From Trichormus_B sp936914905 (lineage in GTDB: Bacteria > Cyanobacteriota > Cyanobacteriia > Cyanobacteriales > Nostocaceae), in NCBI RefSeq assembly GCF_039871975.1, contig NZ_JBDPLL010000001.1: 64,000 nucleotides of DNA; one strand, 5' to 3'. The notes below the pieces were generated by a model. It was not told where the DNA came from. It saw nothing but the letters and a program-made list of their open reading frames with translations, and searched no databases. Positions 20,501-30,134 of this stretch are shown one piece after another (the stretch's first letter is position 1; each line of letters opens with the position of its first letter). The position numbers and the translations under genes were made by a program.

Positions 20501-21807
20501 GTGCTGCAATCTTGGGAACAAATCCATATATATGCTTCGAGATTTTCAGCAAATTGGCGAAATGTCTCCTCACTCTTCCGCAAAGCAGCTTGCGTTTCTT
20601 TACGCTCCTTGATTTCTTGTTCCAAAGCTTGATTAGCAACTATCAATTCTCTCGTGCGTTCTGCTATTTGTTGTTCCAACTCATCTGAGCTTTGACGTGG
20701 TAGTTTCTCAGCTTGCTTCTGTACACTAATATTGCATATTAACCAACACCAACCACGCCACTGACCTTGGCGATCATACACAGCCCTTAACCTAACACTG
20801 GCGGGGAAGGGCTGCCCTTCTCTCGGTTGAATGTAAATTTCCCATTCTTGAAAGTGCTGAGAACAACTCAGATGGGAGAGAACATTATGGCGATCTGATT
20901 GACCAAGAAAAATTGTAATTGGCTTGCCAACTAGGTACTTTTGATGCAGACAGAGTAAAGATGAAGCTGCATGATTAGCCTCTTGAATAACACCCAATTT
21001 ATCAGTTACTAAAAAACCATCAGGAGTAAATTCAAATAAATCTTGGTAACGGCGGCGCTCTGATTCTGTTATCTCACGAGCAGTAGCCAGTTGTTTATTT
21101 TGTTGGCGTAATTCTTCTTCAATAATTTGCAATTCTTCTAAGGTTTGCTCAAGTTCTTCATTAATTTGTATTTCTTTGGCTATTTTTTCCTCTATCCATG
21201 TTTTCAACAAATTATCAGTTTTGCCGCTTACTTTCTCTCTTTGCTGATAGTTTTCCAGGGACTGACTTGTGATATTTGTTAACGTTTTATTTGTTAACGT
21301 TTGATTCACAGCTTCAACAACACCAACAACCTTGACCAAATCTAACTCATGTAACAAGCTAGATTCATTAATTATGCCTACTAAATTTCCCTCATCATCA
21401 AGAATCGGTAAATCCTGAACACTATATTGCTGCAAAAAGTATAAAACAGTTGAAATATGATCTAAGTCGGATAGTTTCAATGTAATGACTGGTTTGGTCA
21501 TCACTTCAGCCATTGTTGTCTTGGCTAAATCCATATTCAGCGCTATTAATTTCAATACATCTGCAAGCGTAAATATTCCTAGTAACTGCCTTTGCTGTAC
21601 TATTAAAATATAGCTATTTACTTTTTTCTGCTGTTTGCTGCGAACTAATGATTTGGCAACATTGTATAAGTTACAGCTATGATTTTCTTCCTGATTCATC
21701 AAGTTAATAGCCTCAACGACATGACTATCAGGGCTAATCGTCAATGGGTAACGATCAATAACTTTATGTAAAGAAGGCAAATCAATTAGATGATCGTTGA
21801 ATTGCAT
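17536..21807 (-). CDS. CBS/multi-PAS hybrid sensor histidine kinase with receiver domain
   Basis: An intact 1423-residue soluble sensor kinase with no membrane helices. Approximate order: paired CBS domains (1-180), coiled coil (215-260), a PAS domain (260-370, DLFEFTPDGFLVTDKLGVI), a coiled coil, then five PAS/PAC units (about 415-1045). Three of these are near-copies sharing YINPAYEKIWGRSCQS and ITERKQTEAA. HisKA follows with phospho-acceptor His in GTLAGGIAHDLNNILTPI. The HATPase has LMNLVVNARDAMPEGG, DTGVGM and GGTGLGL. The terminal receiver has VVDDEPQIRDV and phospho-Asp in AVLMDMMMPEMDG. The CBS pair suggests adenosine-nucleotide sensing; the ligand of the PAS units is unknown. No partner gene is adjacent. 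Confidence 0.9.
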   Translation of the reverse strand: MQFNDHLIDLPSLHKVIDRYPLTISPDSHVVEAINLMNQEENHSCNLYNVAKSLVRSKQQKKVNSYILIVQQRQLLGIFTLADVLKLIALNMDLAKTTMAEVMTKPVITLKLSDLDHISTVLYFLQQYSVQDLPILDDEGNLVGIINESSLLHELDLVKVVGVVEAVNQTLTNKTLTNITSQSLENYQQREKVSGKTDNLLKTWIEEKIAKEIQINEELEQTLEELQIIEEELRQQNKQLATAREITESERRRYQDLFEFTPDGFLVTDKLGVIQEANHAASSLLCLHQKYLVGKPITIFLGQSDRHNVLSHLSCSQHFQEWEIYIQPREGQPFPASVRLRAVYDRQGQWRGWCWLICNISVQKQAEKLPRQSSDELEQQIAERTRELIVANQALEQEIKERKETQAALRKSEETFRQFAENLEAYIWICSQDCSTLFYINPAYEKIWGRSCQSLWENPLSWIEAVHPEDLERMMAEVEKQHQKGENISVEYRIIRLDGSIRWLWSRRFPIKNEQGQIQYYGSIGEDITERKQTEAAVRESEYKFHQFADNIQAVVWIASVDCTENLYVNPAYEKFWGRSRASMGNNPKSWIEGVHPQDRDRVIAQMQSQKDNESGVLEYRVLQPDGSISWLWARRFTIKNEQGQIQYFGGIAEDITEHKQTEAALKKTEEKFRYFTENSDTLIWMASKDSKETLYINPAYEKIWGRSCQSLRENPQSWTEAIHPEDRDRILAEIEEHHQKGEGANLEYRIVQPNGSIRWIWGRCFPVKNEQGELDYYGSLTEDITERKLAEESLRDSETRLTLALENANMGIWECNLITDQCICSDNVGPLYGLPKGSVCPSSHEEFFNFFYPEDREFCIQAVKRAIEQEGEFAVEYRVVWPDGSLHWLRGTGKVYHNQQGQPIRMIGTTRDISERKETEHQLYEQAALLDIATDAIFVRDFQTKILFWNQGAERIYGWQKHEAVGKNLKDLFCSKTTQQQESSALRTVVKLGTWQGELRKKTKLGQEIIVESRWTLMFDADGQPKSILIVDSDITEKKQLEEQFFRTQRLESIGTLAGGIAHDLNNILTPILGAAQLLKGRFAKDEERHPQLLAIIENNAQRGAALVKQVLSFARGLKGERGIVQVKHLIAEIIQIGKQTFPKSIEFTTQIPENLWTVSGDTTQLHQVLMNLVVNARDAMPEGGTLTITTENIYIDEAYTRMLIESKIGNYIVITVTDTGVGMTKEILDRIFEPFFTTKEFKGGTGLGLSTALGILKSHNGFVTVSSQVGKGSTFKVFLPSVESPQVPDIDQSKIPSGQGELILVVDDEPQIRDVATIILETHNYQTLTASNGVEAIVLYAQHKKNISAVLMDMMMPEMDGITAIRTLKKMNPKVQVIACSGLNTKDVFPESDEMEVQSVLFKPYTANDLLRNLNQIIRNS

Positions 21808-23476
21808 AGGTAATCGTTAATTTTAATTATCCTATTGATTGAATAAAATTTTACTTTTAGGTTTGACACTTAAGACTAATTATTTTTAGTTCTTTTAGCT
21901 TTTTTATGGAAATTGAGGAATTATTAGGACAAAACCCTTGTCCACTAAGGATTATAAAGGATTATGCTTCTTGCGTTTTCAATAAAAAATCAACATAATC
22001 AGGCTTTCAATGATTTTGAACCAGGTTGTCTTTAGCAATCCTATCTGAGATATAAGAAAATACGGTGATAAAACTCTTGATTGATAAGGGTTTCAGGCAT
22101 TTTCTTTCTCACGAATGATTTAGGACTGCTATATAAACACAACCGAAGACCCTTATTTTTTCATAACTTAGTTCAGTTTACTATATTTTTTGTTATATAT
22201 TCTAAATAGTTAACAGACGATGATTAATCTAATACTCTAAATTCGTATAGTAATCTGATGAGATTCATAATCATTGTTACAGAGCAGTCATACTGATCTC
22301 ATAAGCGATTACCTAATATACCACTCATATAAAGTGTAAATTTTATGCTATAGTTTGCTTTCCCTATGGTACGGAGGTTATAGCATCTCAGAGATAGTGA
22401 AGAATCTCTTTCAAATACTCTCTCTCTGCGATCGCTCAGAATAAAAATTTTCAGCCGTCCTTAGTATGGTGAACAAATGGATAATGATAATCGATAGCAT
22501 TCTTACCTGTTAAAAGGTATCTCAGTAGCAACTTACGTAAATATAGTTGATTCATTAAATTCACACACATTTTCAGGTAAATGAACCACATTATTTTGCT
22601 CAAACCTGTGCCTGCCATTATGTAAGCATGATTCATCAAATTTATCAAAATGTATAGGCTTTGTTGACTATTATTTACTTTTCTTAACAAAACCTTAATT
22701 TACTTAATTAGTATATTAAGTAAATAATATCCAAGGTAAAAGGAGAGAATAAAAGTAATCTTTTAAAATAACTATTTTTTGAATATGACCAATAAATAAT
22801 TTCTTGATAGTACAAGTCCCCGGATTTATCTATGGAATCAATCCGAAATTTAAAATCCAAAATATCTTAAAAAATATCTTAAGAGGATATTTTAACAGTT
22901 GTGGCGGAGGTATACAAAACTTTAGATCATCCTCAATCCTCCTGAAAAAAGAGGAATTTGAACAGGTTATTACACCCTTTTCAACTGGATTAGGGGGGAT
23001 ATCAATACAATACTAGTACAGTACGGCGTAAATAAACGAACCATTCTAAATCCCTGAAAAGCTAACGCCGTATTCATTTTGAGTTTTGTTGGCGCAGCCT
23101 GCTGGAAGCACTATTTTGTTAGCTTAGCTCTTCTGAAAGAAGCATTTTGAATTCACGGCGGTACTAGAGTTGTGCATTAATCCTCTGAGCCCCCAGATGT
23201 ATCCGTGAAGTTAATCCAAAATCATTCGACAATGACTCCTGAACATTAAACATCGGATGACAATACAAAAATATTTCCACTTGCATACAGCTATGTTATC
23301 ATATCGTAATTAGTAAAAGAAGTTACCAAATAGAATATAGCAGTCCTATTTGATTTGTATGATGTTCAGACTAATTTTAATCTGGATATTATGTAAAACT
23401 ATCTTATCAAAAGAAGTTTAATTTTTTATCTCTTACGGAAATAGAGGGATATATTTTATTTTAAATTTTGAAGGGA
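21808..23476. other. Long AT-rich intergenic region
   Basis: No convincing gene. About 22365-22440 resembles part of the outer repeat (ATAGCATCTCAGAGATAGTG, GAAGAATCTCTTTCA) and ends in a HIP1 site. A 79-codon minus-strand frame at 22451-22690 (repeated NLMN motifs, no known family) and a 70-codon plus frame at 22804-23016 look like chance. A CTAG-flanked miniature element lies at 23017-23163. Confidence 0.5.
23017..23163 (+). mobile_element. CTAG-flanked miniature element, long variant (147 bp)
   Basis: Flanked by CTAG at 23013-23016 and 23164-23167. It begins TACAGTACGGCGTAAATAAA and ends AATTCACGGCGGTA. Relative to the 116-117 bp copies it has about 30 extra bases in the middle (CAGCCTGCTGGAAGCACTAT). 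Part of that insert recurs alone at about 32991-33030. Confidence 0.75.
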
Positions 23477-23481
23477 TTTCA

Positions 23482-24364
23482 TTAAAAACGAATCATGCTG
23501 CTGTTATTGTTTCTCCAGGCACTTAAATTTCTTTAAACAATGATTATGATCGATCCTATAAAGCTGAATACCACGAACAGGCTGATACAACAATAAAATT
23601 ACACGCGGCTATTAGACAATTAGCTAAATATCAAGATATTCTCTATGCGCAAAATACTTATGCCTTGCTAATTATCTTTCAGGCAATGGATACGGCTGGG
23701 AAAGATAGCACTATCAAGCACGTTATATCTGGGATCAATCCACAATCCACAAGGATGTCAGGTATTTAGTTTTAAAGCACCAAGTGAAGAAGAATTATAC
23801 CATGATTACTGATGGCAGACAATGAAGGCTTTACCAGAACGGGGTAGAATCGCTATATTCAACCGTTCATATTATGAGGAATTGTTGGTAGTACGTCTAC
23901 ATCCAGAAATTATAGAAAAACAACAACTTCATTATACTCCGCAAGGTAATCAAATATGGCAACAGCTATTTGAGGAAATTAATAATTTCGAAAAATACTT
24001 GGTCAATAATGGAATTATCGTCCTCAAGTTTTCTCTCAATGTCTCAAAAAATGAATAGAAAGAACGCTTGTTATACAGAATTGAATCACCAGAAAAACAT
24101 TGGAGATTTTCAGCTAGTGATGTGCGGGCAGGAGGTTTTTGGGATGATTACATGACTACTTATGAAGAAGTTTTTAACCACAGTAGTACAGAGTCTTCTC
24201 CTTGGTATATTATTCCTGCTGATCGCAAGTGGTTTAGACGGTGGGTTGTATCAGAGATTACTTGTACGAAATTAAAAGAATTAAATTTACAATCTCCCCG
24301 CATATATGAAGATCATCGCCAGAAGCTTTTGGAAGCTAATAAAATTTTAGAAAGTGAAGATTAA
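23482..24364 (+). pseudogene. ppk2: Polyphosphate kinase 2 (PPK2) family phosphotransferase, broken
   Basis: Reads DYDRSYKAEYHEQADTTIKL, AKYQDILYAQNTYALLIIFQ, AMDTAGKDSTIKHVISGINP (Walker A-like), then a small duplication and frame change, GCQVFSFKAPSEEELYHDY, a TGA, MKALPERGRIAIFNRSYYEE, and after a TAG (KNE*KERLLYRIE, expected Q) ESPEKHWRFSASDVR, PWYIIPADRKWFRRWVVSEI. This is the PPK2 family that uses polyphosphate to phosphorylate nucleotides. The 5' start has an in-frame TAA near 23525. Damage is spread over the whole gene. Confidence 0.85.
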
Positions 24365-24568
24365 CCTTGAATTGTCAATTCCCCAAAGGGCTCGACAATC
24401 AGTTATTAACTACCTTTTTATCTGAATGTTATCCTCCTTTGGAATGATATTTATTCAATATTGGTAATTAATAAGAGGAACTGGTAAAAATGCTGGGAAT
24501 TGTAGTTATGATTAGATAGTTCTAAAAATTAAACCACACCCAAGACCTCATATCCTCTAAGCAAACCT

Positions 24569-25680
24569 ATGACTTCCCCAGAAAAAACCTCTATGTTGAA
24601 AATTTACTGATGTATATCAGACAAAGCCAGGGTTTTAATTTCACAGGCTATAAGAGATCAACTTTAATGCATCGTATATATAAGCCGATGCAGTCAGTAA
24701 ATCTAGAAAGTTTTACAGATTATATAGACTATCTTCAAGTTTATCCAGCAGAATTTAATTATTTATTCAATACTATTTTGATGAATGTAACTGACTTTTT
24801 TCGGGATGATTCTGCTTGGGAATATCTGGTAAAACAAATCATACCCAATATCATGAGATGTAAAAAAATGGTGAGCAGATTCACATTTGGTCTGCTGGTT
24901 GTGCTTCTGGAGAAGAGGCTTATACTCTAGCAATGCTCATAGCAGAAACATTAGGAGTAGAAGATTTTCGTCAATGGGTAAAAATTTACACCACAGATGT
25001 GGATGAAGAAACTCTTCAGCAAGCTAGTCAAGCGGTATATTCAGCCAAAGATATCCAGTCCATACCATTGGAACTGCGGGATAAATATTTTGAATTAGTA
25101 GGGGAAAGTTATGTATTTAGGCAAAATTTACGCCGTTCTGTAATTTTTGGTCGTCATAATTTAATTCAGGATGCACCGATTTCTCGGATAGATCTACTAG
25201 TGTGCCGCAATACACTCATGTATTTCCATCGTGAGGCTCAGGGACAGATATTAGCTCGTTTCCATTTTGTGCTGAATGATACGGGTTATCTGTTTTTAGG
25301 GAAAGCAGAGATGCTGTTGATGCACGCTAATTTATTTACACCTATAGAATTAAAGAACAGAATATTTACTAAAGTTTTATTAACAAATAAACGTGATCGC
25401 TTATTAGCGATGGCAAATTCTACTGATGATAAACCTAGCAACCGATTTACTCAATATCTTAAACTCAGATAGCTAGTTTTTGATACAGCCCAAATTGCGG
25501 AAATAGTCATTAATATTAATGGTTTATTAGTAATTTAAATGTTAAATTACTATTATTCCCCTCATTGACAAAGAAATACAAGGGGTAGTTTTGATGATGG
25601 TGGATATTAAGAAAATAAAGAGTATGATTTCCGCTCAAGAAATTGAAGCAAGACGAAAGCAGCATCAAGAATAATACAGA
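24569..25680 (+). pseudogene. CheR-type methyltransferase with PAS tail, broken
   Basis: From ATG 24569: MTSPEKTSM, frameshift, ENLLMYIRQSQGFNFTGYKR, then SFTDYIDYLQVYPAEFNYLF and NVTDFFRDDSAWEYL. A second frameshift lies in a poly-A run near 24870, then HIWSAGCASGEEAYTLAMLI (SAM-binding motif I), ISRIDLLVCRNTLMYFHREA and TGYLFLGKAEML. A TAG follows LKLR, then LVFDTAQIAEIVININGLLV and, after a deletion, DKEIQGVVLMMVDIKKIK. This is the cyanobacterial CheR or CheB/CheR-PAS signalling type. It is not near other chemotaxis genes. Confidence 0.8.
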
Positions 25681-25714
25681 AGGAGTATAGCTTGCACCAA
25701 GGTGCACTATCAGT

Positions 25715-25773
25715 ATTTCAGGAGTCAGAATTAAGCTCGAACATTCTGACTCCTGACTCCTGAATTCTTACGA
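25715..25773. repeat. Heptamer repeat block with inverted symmetry
   Basis: TTTCAGGAGTCAGAATTAAG is followed by CATTCTGACTCCTGACTCCT and GAATTCTTACG. The two halves are partly reverse complements, and the block uses the same GGAGTCA heptamer as other intergenic sites. Confidence 0.6.
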
Positions 25774-26036
25774 AATAAGTTTTTAAAATAGAGCCAATAC
25801 TGCTCAGTTAAGTGATAAAAGAAAAAAGATCAGAAAAAACCTTTACCCTGTTCCCAAACTAAACGACAACTTCCAGGCTCTTAAACGAGTAGTATGGAAA
25901 GTAAAGTATGTTACTTATTAAATATTAATATTGTCATTGTTTACACATTTACTCAAATTTTTGATAAATTTAAAGTAGAGGCGAAAAATTATGCTTTTGT
26001 TTCTTAATTCCTTGATAAATAACGAGGTAACAAGCT

Positions 26037-26258
26037 GTGGATACTGCTATAAAATACGACATCGAAGTTATCCAGGAAGAAGCTCGTCAACTTGCTAGAA
26101 AGGGGCTTGTTAACCGACAACAGCCAATTTTTACCATTTTTAAATATATTCGTGATCGTGAATGGTCTTATTTTGAGCATGAACTCGAAAATAACGAATA
26201 TTTACTCAGAGATAGGATTATTGACTTGCTTGGCTCGGAAAAATGGGAAGAAGATTGA
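26037..26258 (+). CDS. DUF4327 family protein
   Basis: An intact 73-residue protein with the family pattern YDIEVIQEEARQLARKGLVN, RQQPIFTIFKYI, REWSYFEHELENNEYLLRDR, IIDLLGSEKWEED. DUF4327 is a small cyanobacteria-specific family of unknown function. The start is GTG at 26037, with GAGG 10 bases upstream; family members begin close to this point. No operon partners are visible. The intact frame in a decayed neighbourhood suggests the protein is still used. Confidence 0.85.
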   Translation: MDTAIKYDIEVIQEEARQLARKGLVNRQQPIFTIFKYIRDREWSYFEHELENNEYLLRDRIIDLLGSEKWEED

Positions 26259-26480
26259 AACAACACTTACAGTAAATCGGCAATTAGGAATATCGGATAT
26301 CAATTCTCAATTCAAACATAAACTCTTCTCATCAATAGTTCAATCCCCCATATTGATTATGGGGGTTTCCAATAACAATTTACTATTTCAAGTATAGGGT
26401 TCGGGTTTGATGAGTAAAATTACTCGTGAAGGGTGGGAATAGGATTCCTATATTTTGAATTATTTAAACCCACCTAAAAG

Positions 26481-26650
26481 TTAGTGTTGTTGAGGTTTTC
26501 TAGGTACTTTACCTAAAATAGTCTCTGACCAGGAACTCGATAAATGGCGCTTAATCACGGGTCTTGCCAACAAGTACGACAAAACCAGTAAGCTTCAGAC
26601 CTGCCTATATGCTGTAAAAGCAAGTCCGAACAACAAGGACAGTAATTCAT
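26481..26650 (-). pseudogene. Small cyanobacterial zinc-ribbon protein, frameshifted
   Basis: From ATG 26650 the product reads MNYCPCCSDLLLQHIGRSEA and YWFCRTCWQDP, then TGA at 26555. The two CxxC pairs match a small cyanobacterial protein type with a zinc ribbon at the N-terminus. A neighbouring frame continues VIKRHLSSSWSETILGKVPR to a stop at 26481, so one frameshift has probably cut the protein to 31 residues. Function is unknown. Confidence 0.55.
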
Positions 26651-26757
26651 AATGCTGATTAAATCCTATTAATAAAAGTGTTTGCAGTATGTAGCCGTCA
26701 ATTAACCAGTTTGGTTGAGTTTAAAATAAAGTTCTTATAGCTATAATTTAGTTGATA

Positions 26758-26876
26758 AATATGAGGAAGTTGTGAGGACTATTTTGATATCAACATATAA
26801 CTTATTATATCTAAATAGTTAGATAGATATTTACTTTAAGTTTCTTCACGTTAGATCCTCACAAGTTCCTCAAATT
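26758..26876. mobile_element. Nonautonomous inverted-end element, short version (119 bp)
   Basis: The left end AATATGAGGAAGTTGTGAGG (26758-26777, plus A) and the right end at 26856-26876 are inverted repeats with two mismatches. They are the same ends as the 336-bp element at 12417-12752. The interior is AT-rich and noncoding. Confidence 0.6.
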
Positions 26877-26977
26877 CTCTATGTATAAAAATAATTATGA
26901 AAACTGGAAGCAGAAGGATTTACTAAAAGCTTCTTCATCAAAATAAAATATTGATATATTTTAAAGGACTCTCAAAT

Positions 26978-29419
26978 ATGCTGGAAAAACGACGCAATCA
27001 AGAAACAGATCGCCTACTCTCCAAGGAACAGGCCTTAGTCCTGCCTTTTAATGCTGTTGGGATTGCAGATATTCCTTTTGTTGGTGGCAAAAATGCTTCC
27101 TTGGGAGAGATGATTCAAGAACTTAGACCCAAAGGAGTCAAGGTTCCCACTGGATTTGCTACCACAGCGTATGCTTATAGATATTTCATCACGACAGCTG
27201 GTTTAGAAGCCAGATTAAGAAAGATTTTTGCGGCATTAGATGTTGAAGATGTTGATAATTTGCAGCAATGTGGTAAAAAAGCGCGATCACTAATGTTGGA
27301 AACACGATTTCCGCTAGACTTGCAAGAAGCTATCGCCAGATCCTACCAAGCCCTTTGCCAAGAATACGGTGAAGATACCGACGTTGCAGTTCGTTCCAGT
27401 GCCACCGCAGAAGACCTACCCGATGCTAGTTTTGCGGGACAACAAGAAACCTATCTCAACGTTCATGGACTCAAAGGCGTACTAGAATCTTGTCATCAAT
27501 GCTTTGCTTCCATTTTTACCGACCGTGCCATTTCCTACAGACAACTAAGAGGTTTTGACCACTTCGAGGTCGCACTATCAGTAGGCGTACAAAAAATGGT
27601 ACGTTCTGACTTAGCTAGTTCTGGTGTCATGTTCTCCATCGATACGGAAACAGGCTTTAAAGATGCAGCACTAATTACAGCTGCTTATGGTTTAGGTGAA
27701 AACGTAGTTCAAGGTGCCGTTAACCCAGATGAATATTTAGTATTCAAACCCACCTTGAAAAAAGGATATAAACCAATTCTGCAAAAACATCTGGGAAGCA
27801 AAGAAATTAAAATGGTTTATGATCAAGGTGGGATGAAACTAACGAAAAATGTCTCCGTTCTTCCCTCCGAACGCAACCAATTTGCCCTCAATGAGGACGA
27901 AATTCTGCAACTTGCCAACTGGGCTTGCATCATCGAAGACCATTATTCCCAAGCCCGTGGTATGGATACACCAATGGATATTGAATGGGCAAAAGATGGC
28001 ATAACTGGTGAATTATTTATCATCCAAGCTAGACCAGAAACAGTACAATCTCAAAAGTCGAAAACCGTCCTTAAAAGTTATAAAATTAAGGAAAAAGGTG
28101 AAGTTATCCTCACAGGTCGTAGTGTTGGCGAAATGATTGGCCAAGGTAAAGCCAGAGTTATTCTTGATGCGAACCAAATTAACCTCTTCCAACCAGGAGA
28201 GATACTAGTTACCAACCGTACTGACCCAGACTGGGAACCAATCATGAAAAGTGCTAGTGCCATTGTCACCAATGCTGGTGGTAGGACTTGTCACGCTGCA
28301 ATTATCGCCAGAGAAATGGGAATCCCTGCCATTGTGGGCTGTGGAAATGCCACAACAGTTTTACAAACTGGACAAGAAATTACTGTTAGTTGTGCTGAAG
28401 GTGAAACAGGCAAAGTTTATCCAGGTTTATTAAAGTTTCAAATTCAAGAATTAACTTTAGAAAACTTGCCTCGTACCCGCACCAAAATTATGATGAATGT
28501 GGGCAACCCAGAAGAGGCATTAGGTTTAACGGCAATTCCTAATGATGGTGTAGGTTTAGCACGGATGGAATTTATTATTACTAACCACATCAAAGCACAT
28601 CCTTTAGCATTACTTTACTTTGATCAATTAGAAGACGAACTTGCTAAATATAAGATTGCCGAATTAACTGCCCAATACGAAAATAAAGCAGAGTTTTTTA
28701 TTGCTCAACTAGCGCAAGATATTGGTACAATTGCCGCAGCATTCTATCCTAAACCAGTAATTGTGCGTTTGTCTGACTTCAAGAGTAATGAATATGCAAA
28801 CCTCTTGGGTGGTAGACAATTTGAACCTAAAGAAGAAAACCCAATGCTTGGTTGGCGTGGTGCTTCTCGCTACTATGATCCCCATTACCGTGAAGGTTTT
28901 GCCCTAGAATGTCAAGCCATGAAACGGGTACGTGACGAAATGGGTTTAACGAACATGATTTTGATGGTTCCCTTCTGTCGCACTCCCGAAGAAGGAAAAC
29001 GGGTACTAGAAGAAATGGCGGCCAATGGCTTGGTAAAAGGCGAAAACGGGCTAGAAGTCTACGTAATGTGCGAATTACCAAGTAACGTGGTCTTAGCAGA
29101 CGAATTTAGCCAAGTTTTTGATGGCTTCTCCATTGGTTCTAATGACTTAACACAGTTAACTTTAGGACTAGACCGAGATTCTGAATTAGTAGCCCATCTG
29201 TTTGACGAACGCAATCAAGCTGTGAAAAGGACAATTGCCAAAGTGATCGCCACGGCAAAACAATTTAATCGCAAAATAGGTATCTGCGGTCAAGCACCCA
29301 GTGATTATCCAGAATTTGCCCGCTTCCTAGTTCAAGAAGGCATAGATTCTATCAGTTTCAACCCCGATTCTGTAATCAAAACACTGTTAGAAATTGCCGC
29401 AGCAGAAGGTAATGGGTGA
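26978..29419 (+). CDS. ppsA: Phosphoenolpyruvate synthase
   Basis: Intact and about 813 residues from ATG 26978. AAAGGA at 26961-26966 fits this start better than the TTG nine codons upstream. PEP synthase converts pyruvate plus ATP to PEP, AMP and phosphate. Visible parts are the ATP-grasp N-terminal domain (PFVGGKNASLGEMI, DVAVRSSATAEDLPDASFAG, DIEWAKDG...ELFIIQARPET), the swivelling phosphohistidine domain (NAGGRTCHAAIIAREMGIPA) and the C-terminal PEP/pyruvate TIM barrel (GVGLARMEFII, VPFCRTPEEGKRVLEEM, IGSNDLTQLTLGLDRDSE, ICGQAPSDYPEFA). Its retention beside broken pfkA and nifJ points to gluconeogenic use of pyruvate. Confidence 0.95.
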   Translation: MLEKRRNQETDRLLSKEQALVLPFNAVGIADIPFVGGKNASLGEMIQELRPKGVKVPTGFATTAYAYRYFITTAGLEARLRKIFAALDVEDVDNLQQCGKKARSLMLETRFPLDLQEAIARSYQALCQEYGEDTDVAVRSSATAEDLPDASFAGQQETYLNVHGLKGVLESCHQCFASIFTDRAISYRQLRGFDHFEVALSVGVQKMVRSDLASSGVMFSIDTETGFKDAALITAAYGLGENVVQGAVNPDEYLVFKPTLKKGYKPILQKHLGSKEIKMVYDQGGMKLTKNVSVLPSERNQFALNEDEILQLANWACIIEDHYSQARGMDTPMDIEWAKDGITGELFIIQARPETVQSQKSKTVLKSYKIKEKGEVILTGRSVGEMIGQGKARVILDANQINLFQPGEILVTNRTDPDWEPIMKSASAIVTNAGGRTCHAAIIAREMGIPAIVGCGNATTVLQTGQEITVSCAEGETGKVYPGLLKFQIQELTLENLPRTRTKIMMNVGNPEEALGLTAIPNDGVGLARMEFIITNHIKAHPLALLYFDQLEDELAKYKIAELTAQYENKAEFFIAQLAQDIGTIAAAFYPKPVIVRLSDFKSNEYANLLGGRQFEPKEENPMLGWRGASRYYDPHYREGFALECQAMKRVRDEMGLTNMILMVPFCRTPEEGKRVLEEMAANGLVKGENGLEVYVMCELPSNVVLADEFSQVFDGFSIGSNDLTQLTLGLDRDSELVAHLFDERNQAVKRTIAKVIATAKQFNRKIGICGQAPSDYPEFARFLVQEGIDSISFNPDSVIKTLLEIAAAEGNG

Positions 29420-29565
29420 TTGGTGATTGGTAAGACTTTATTAACCGGACCAACGCCGGGTAAGGTAAGGAGTTCAGGAGTCAGAAGAAGAAGGAAAAGA
29501 GAATATTTTCCCCCTGCACCCCAATCCTATACCCTTTCTTCTGACTGCAACTTTTCCAGTCGTGC

Positions 29566-30087
29566 TCAAACTTCTGTACTGTGAATATTGGGATTTACCT
29601 TCACAAAAGTCTCCTGTATCACGCCTTGTGGATCAATGATAAGACTATGGCGCATAGATACATAGCCAATCCAAGAACCATACACTTTACTGACTGCACC
29701 ATTAGTATCAGCCAACAGGGGGAATTTTAATCCTTCAGAATCACAAAATTCAGCATGAGAATCAATATCATCGGCACTCACACCAATAATCTGAGTGTTT
29801 TCTTCTAGATATTTGGGTAAGTCTTGTTGAAAATGCCGCGCTTCAATAGTGCAGCCAGAGGTAAAATCTTTGGGATAAAAATATAGAACCACCCACTGAC
29901 CACGCAAATCAGAGAGAGCGATTTTATCATCTCCTGTGTTGGTGGGTAAGGTAAAACCCGGTCCAGGTTGGTTGATTGCAGGTAATTTACCACCCAAAGC
30001 ATTAGCTGTGGGAGTGAAGTTTAACCAACTCATGAAGGTAAAACAACCGGCAAATAAAATGCTGATAAAAGTGCGAAGAGAAATCAT
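29566..30087 (-). CDS. Peroxiredoxin (BCP/PrxQ type) with signal peptide, slightly truncated
   Basis: A 173-residue thiol peroxidase that reduces peroxides. Residues 1-30 form a hydrophobic leader (FISILFAGCFTFMSWLNF) ending near ANALGG, suggesting export to the periplasm or thylakoid lumen. The core is PGPGFTLPTNTGD, WVVLYFYPKDFTSGCTIEAR with the peroxidatic Cys, a second Cys in AEFCDSEGLKFPLL, and RHSLIIDPQGVIQETF. A TGA after NIHSTEV ends the frame; the same frame goes on as ARLEKLQSEERV, matching the usual C-terminal helix, so about 13 residues were lost by one nonsense change. The catalytic core is intact and may still work. Confidence 0.85.
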   Translation of the reverse strand: MISLRTFISILFAGCFTFMSWLNFTPTANALGGKLPAINQPGPGFTLPTNTGDDKIALSDLRGQWVVLYFYPKDFTSGCTIEARHFQQDLPKYLEENTQIIGVSADDIDSHAEFCDSEGLKFPLLADTNGAVSKVYGSWIGYVSMRHSLIIDPQGVIQETFVKVNPNIHSTEV

Positions 30088-30134
30088 AGTTGCAAACTCG
30101 AATGTTAACTTGTGTTAAGTTAACATTCGAGTAA

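Larger units (their letters stand above)
26259..26977. other. Intergenic region upstream of PEP synthase
   Basis: Holds a broken minus-strand zinc-ribbon gene (26481-26650) and an inverted-end element (26758-26876). The remaining DNA is AT-rich and featureless apart from AAAGGA 10 bases before the ATG of the PEP synthase gene. Confidence 0.5.

Noticed and set aside
22451..22690. 79-codon minus-strand frame
   Set aside because: AT-rich, no recognisable motif, inside a long gene desert and repeat region; probably chance.
22804..23016. 70-codon plus-strand frame
   Set aside because: Ends in the CTAG-flanked element and lacks any domain; probably chance.
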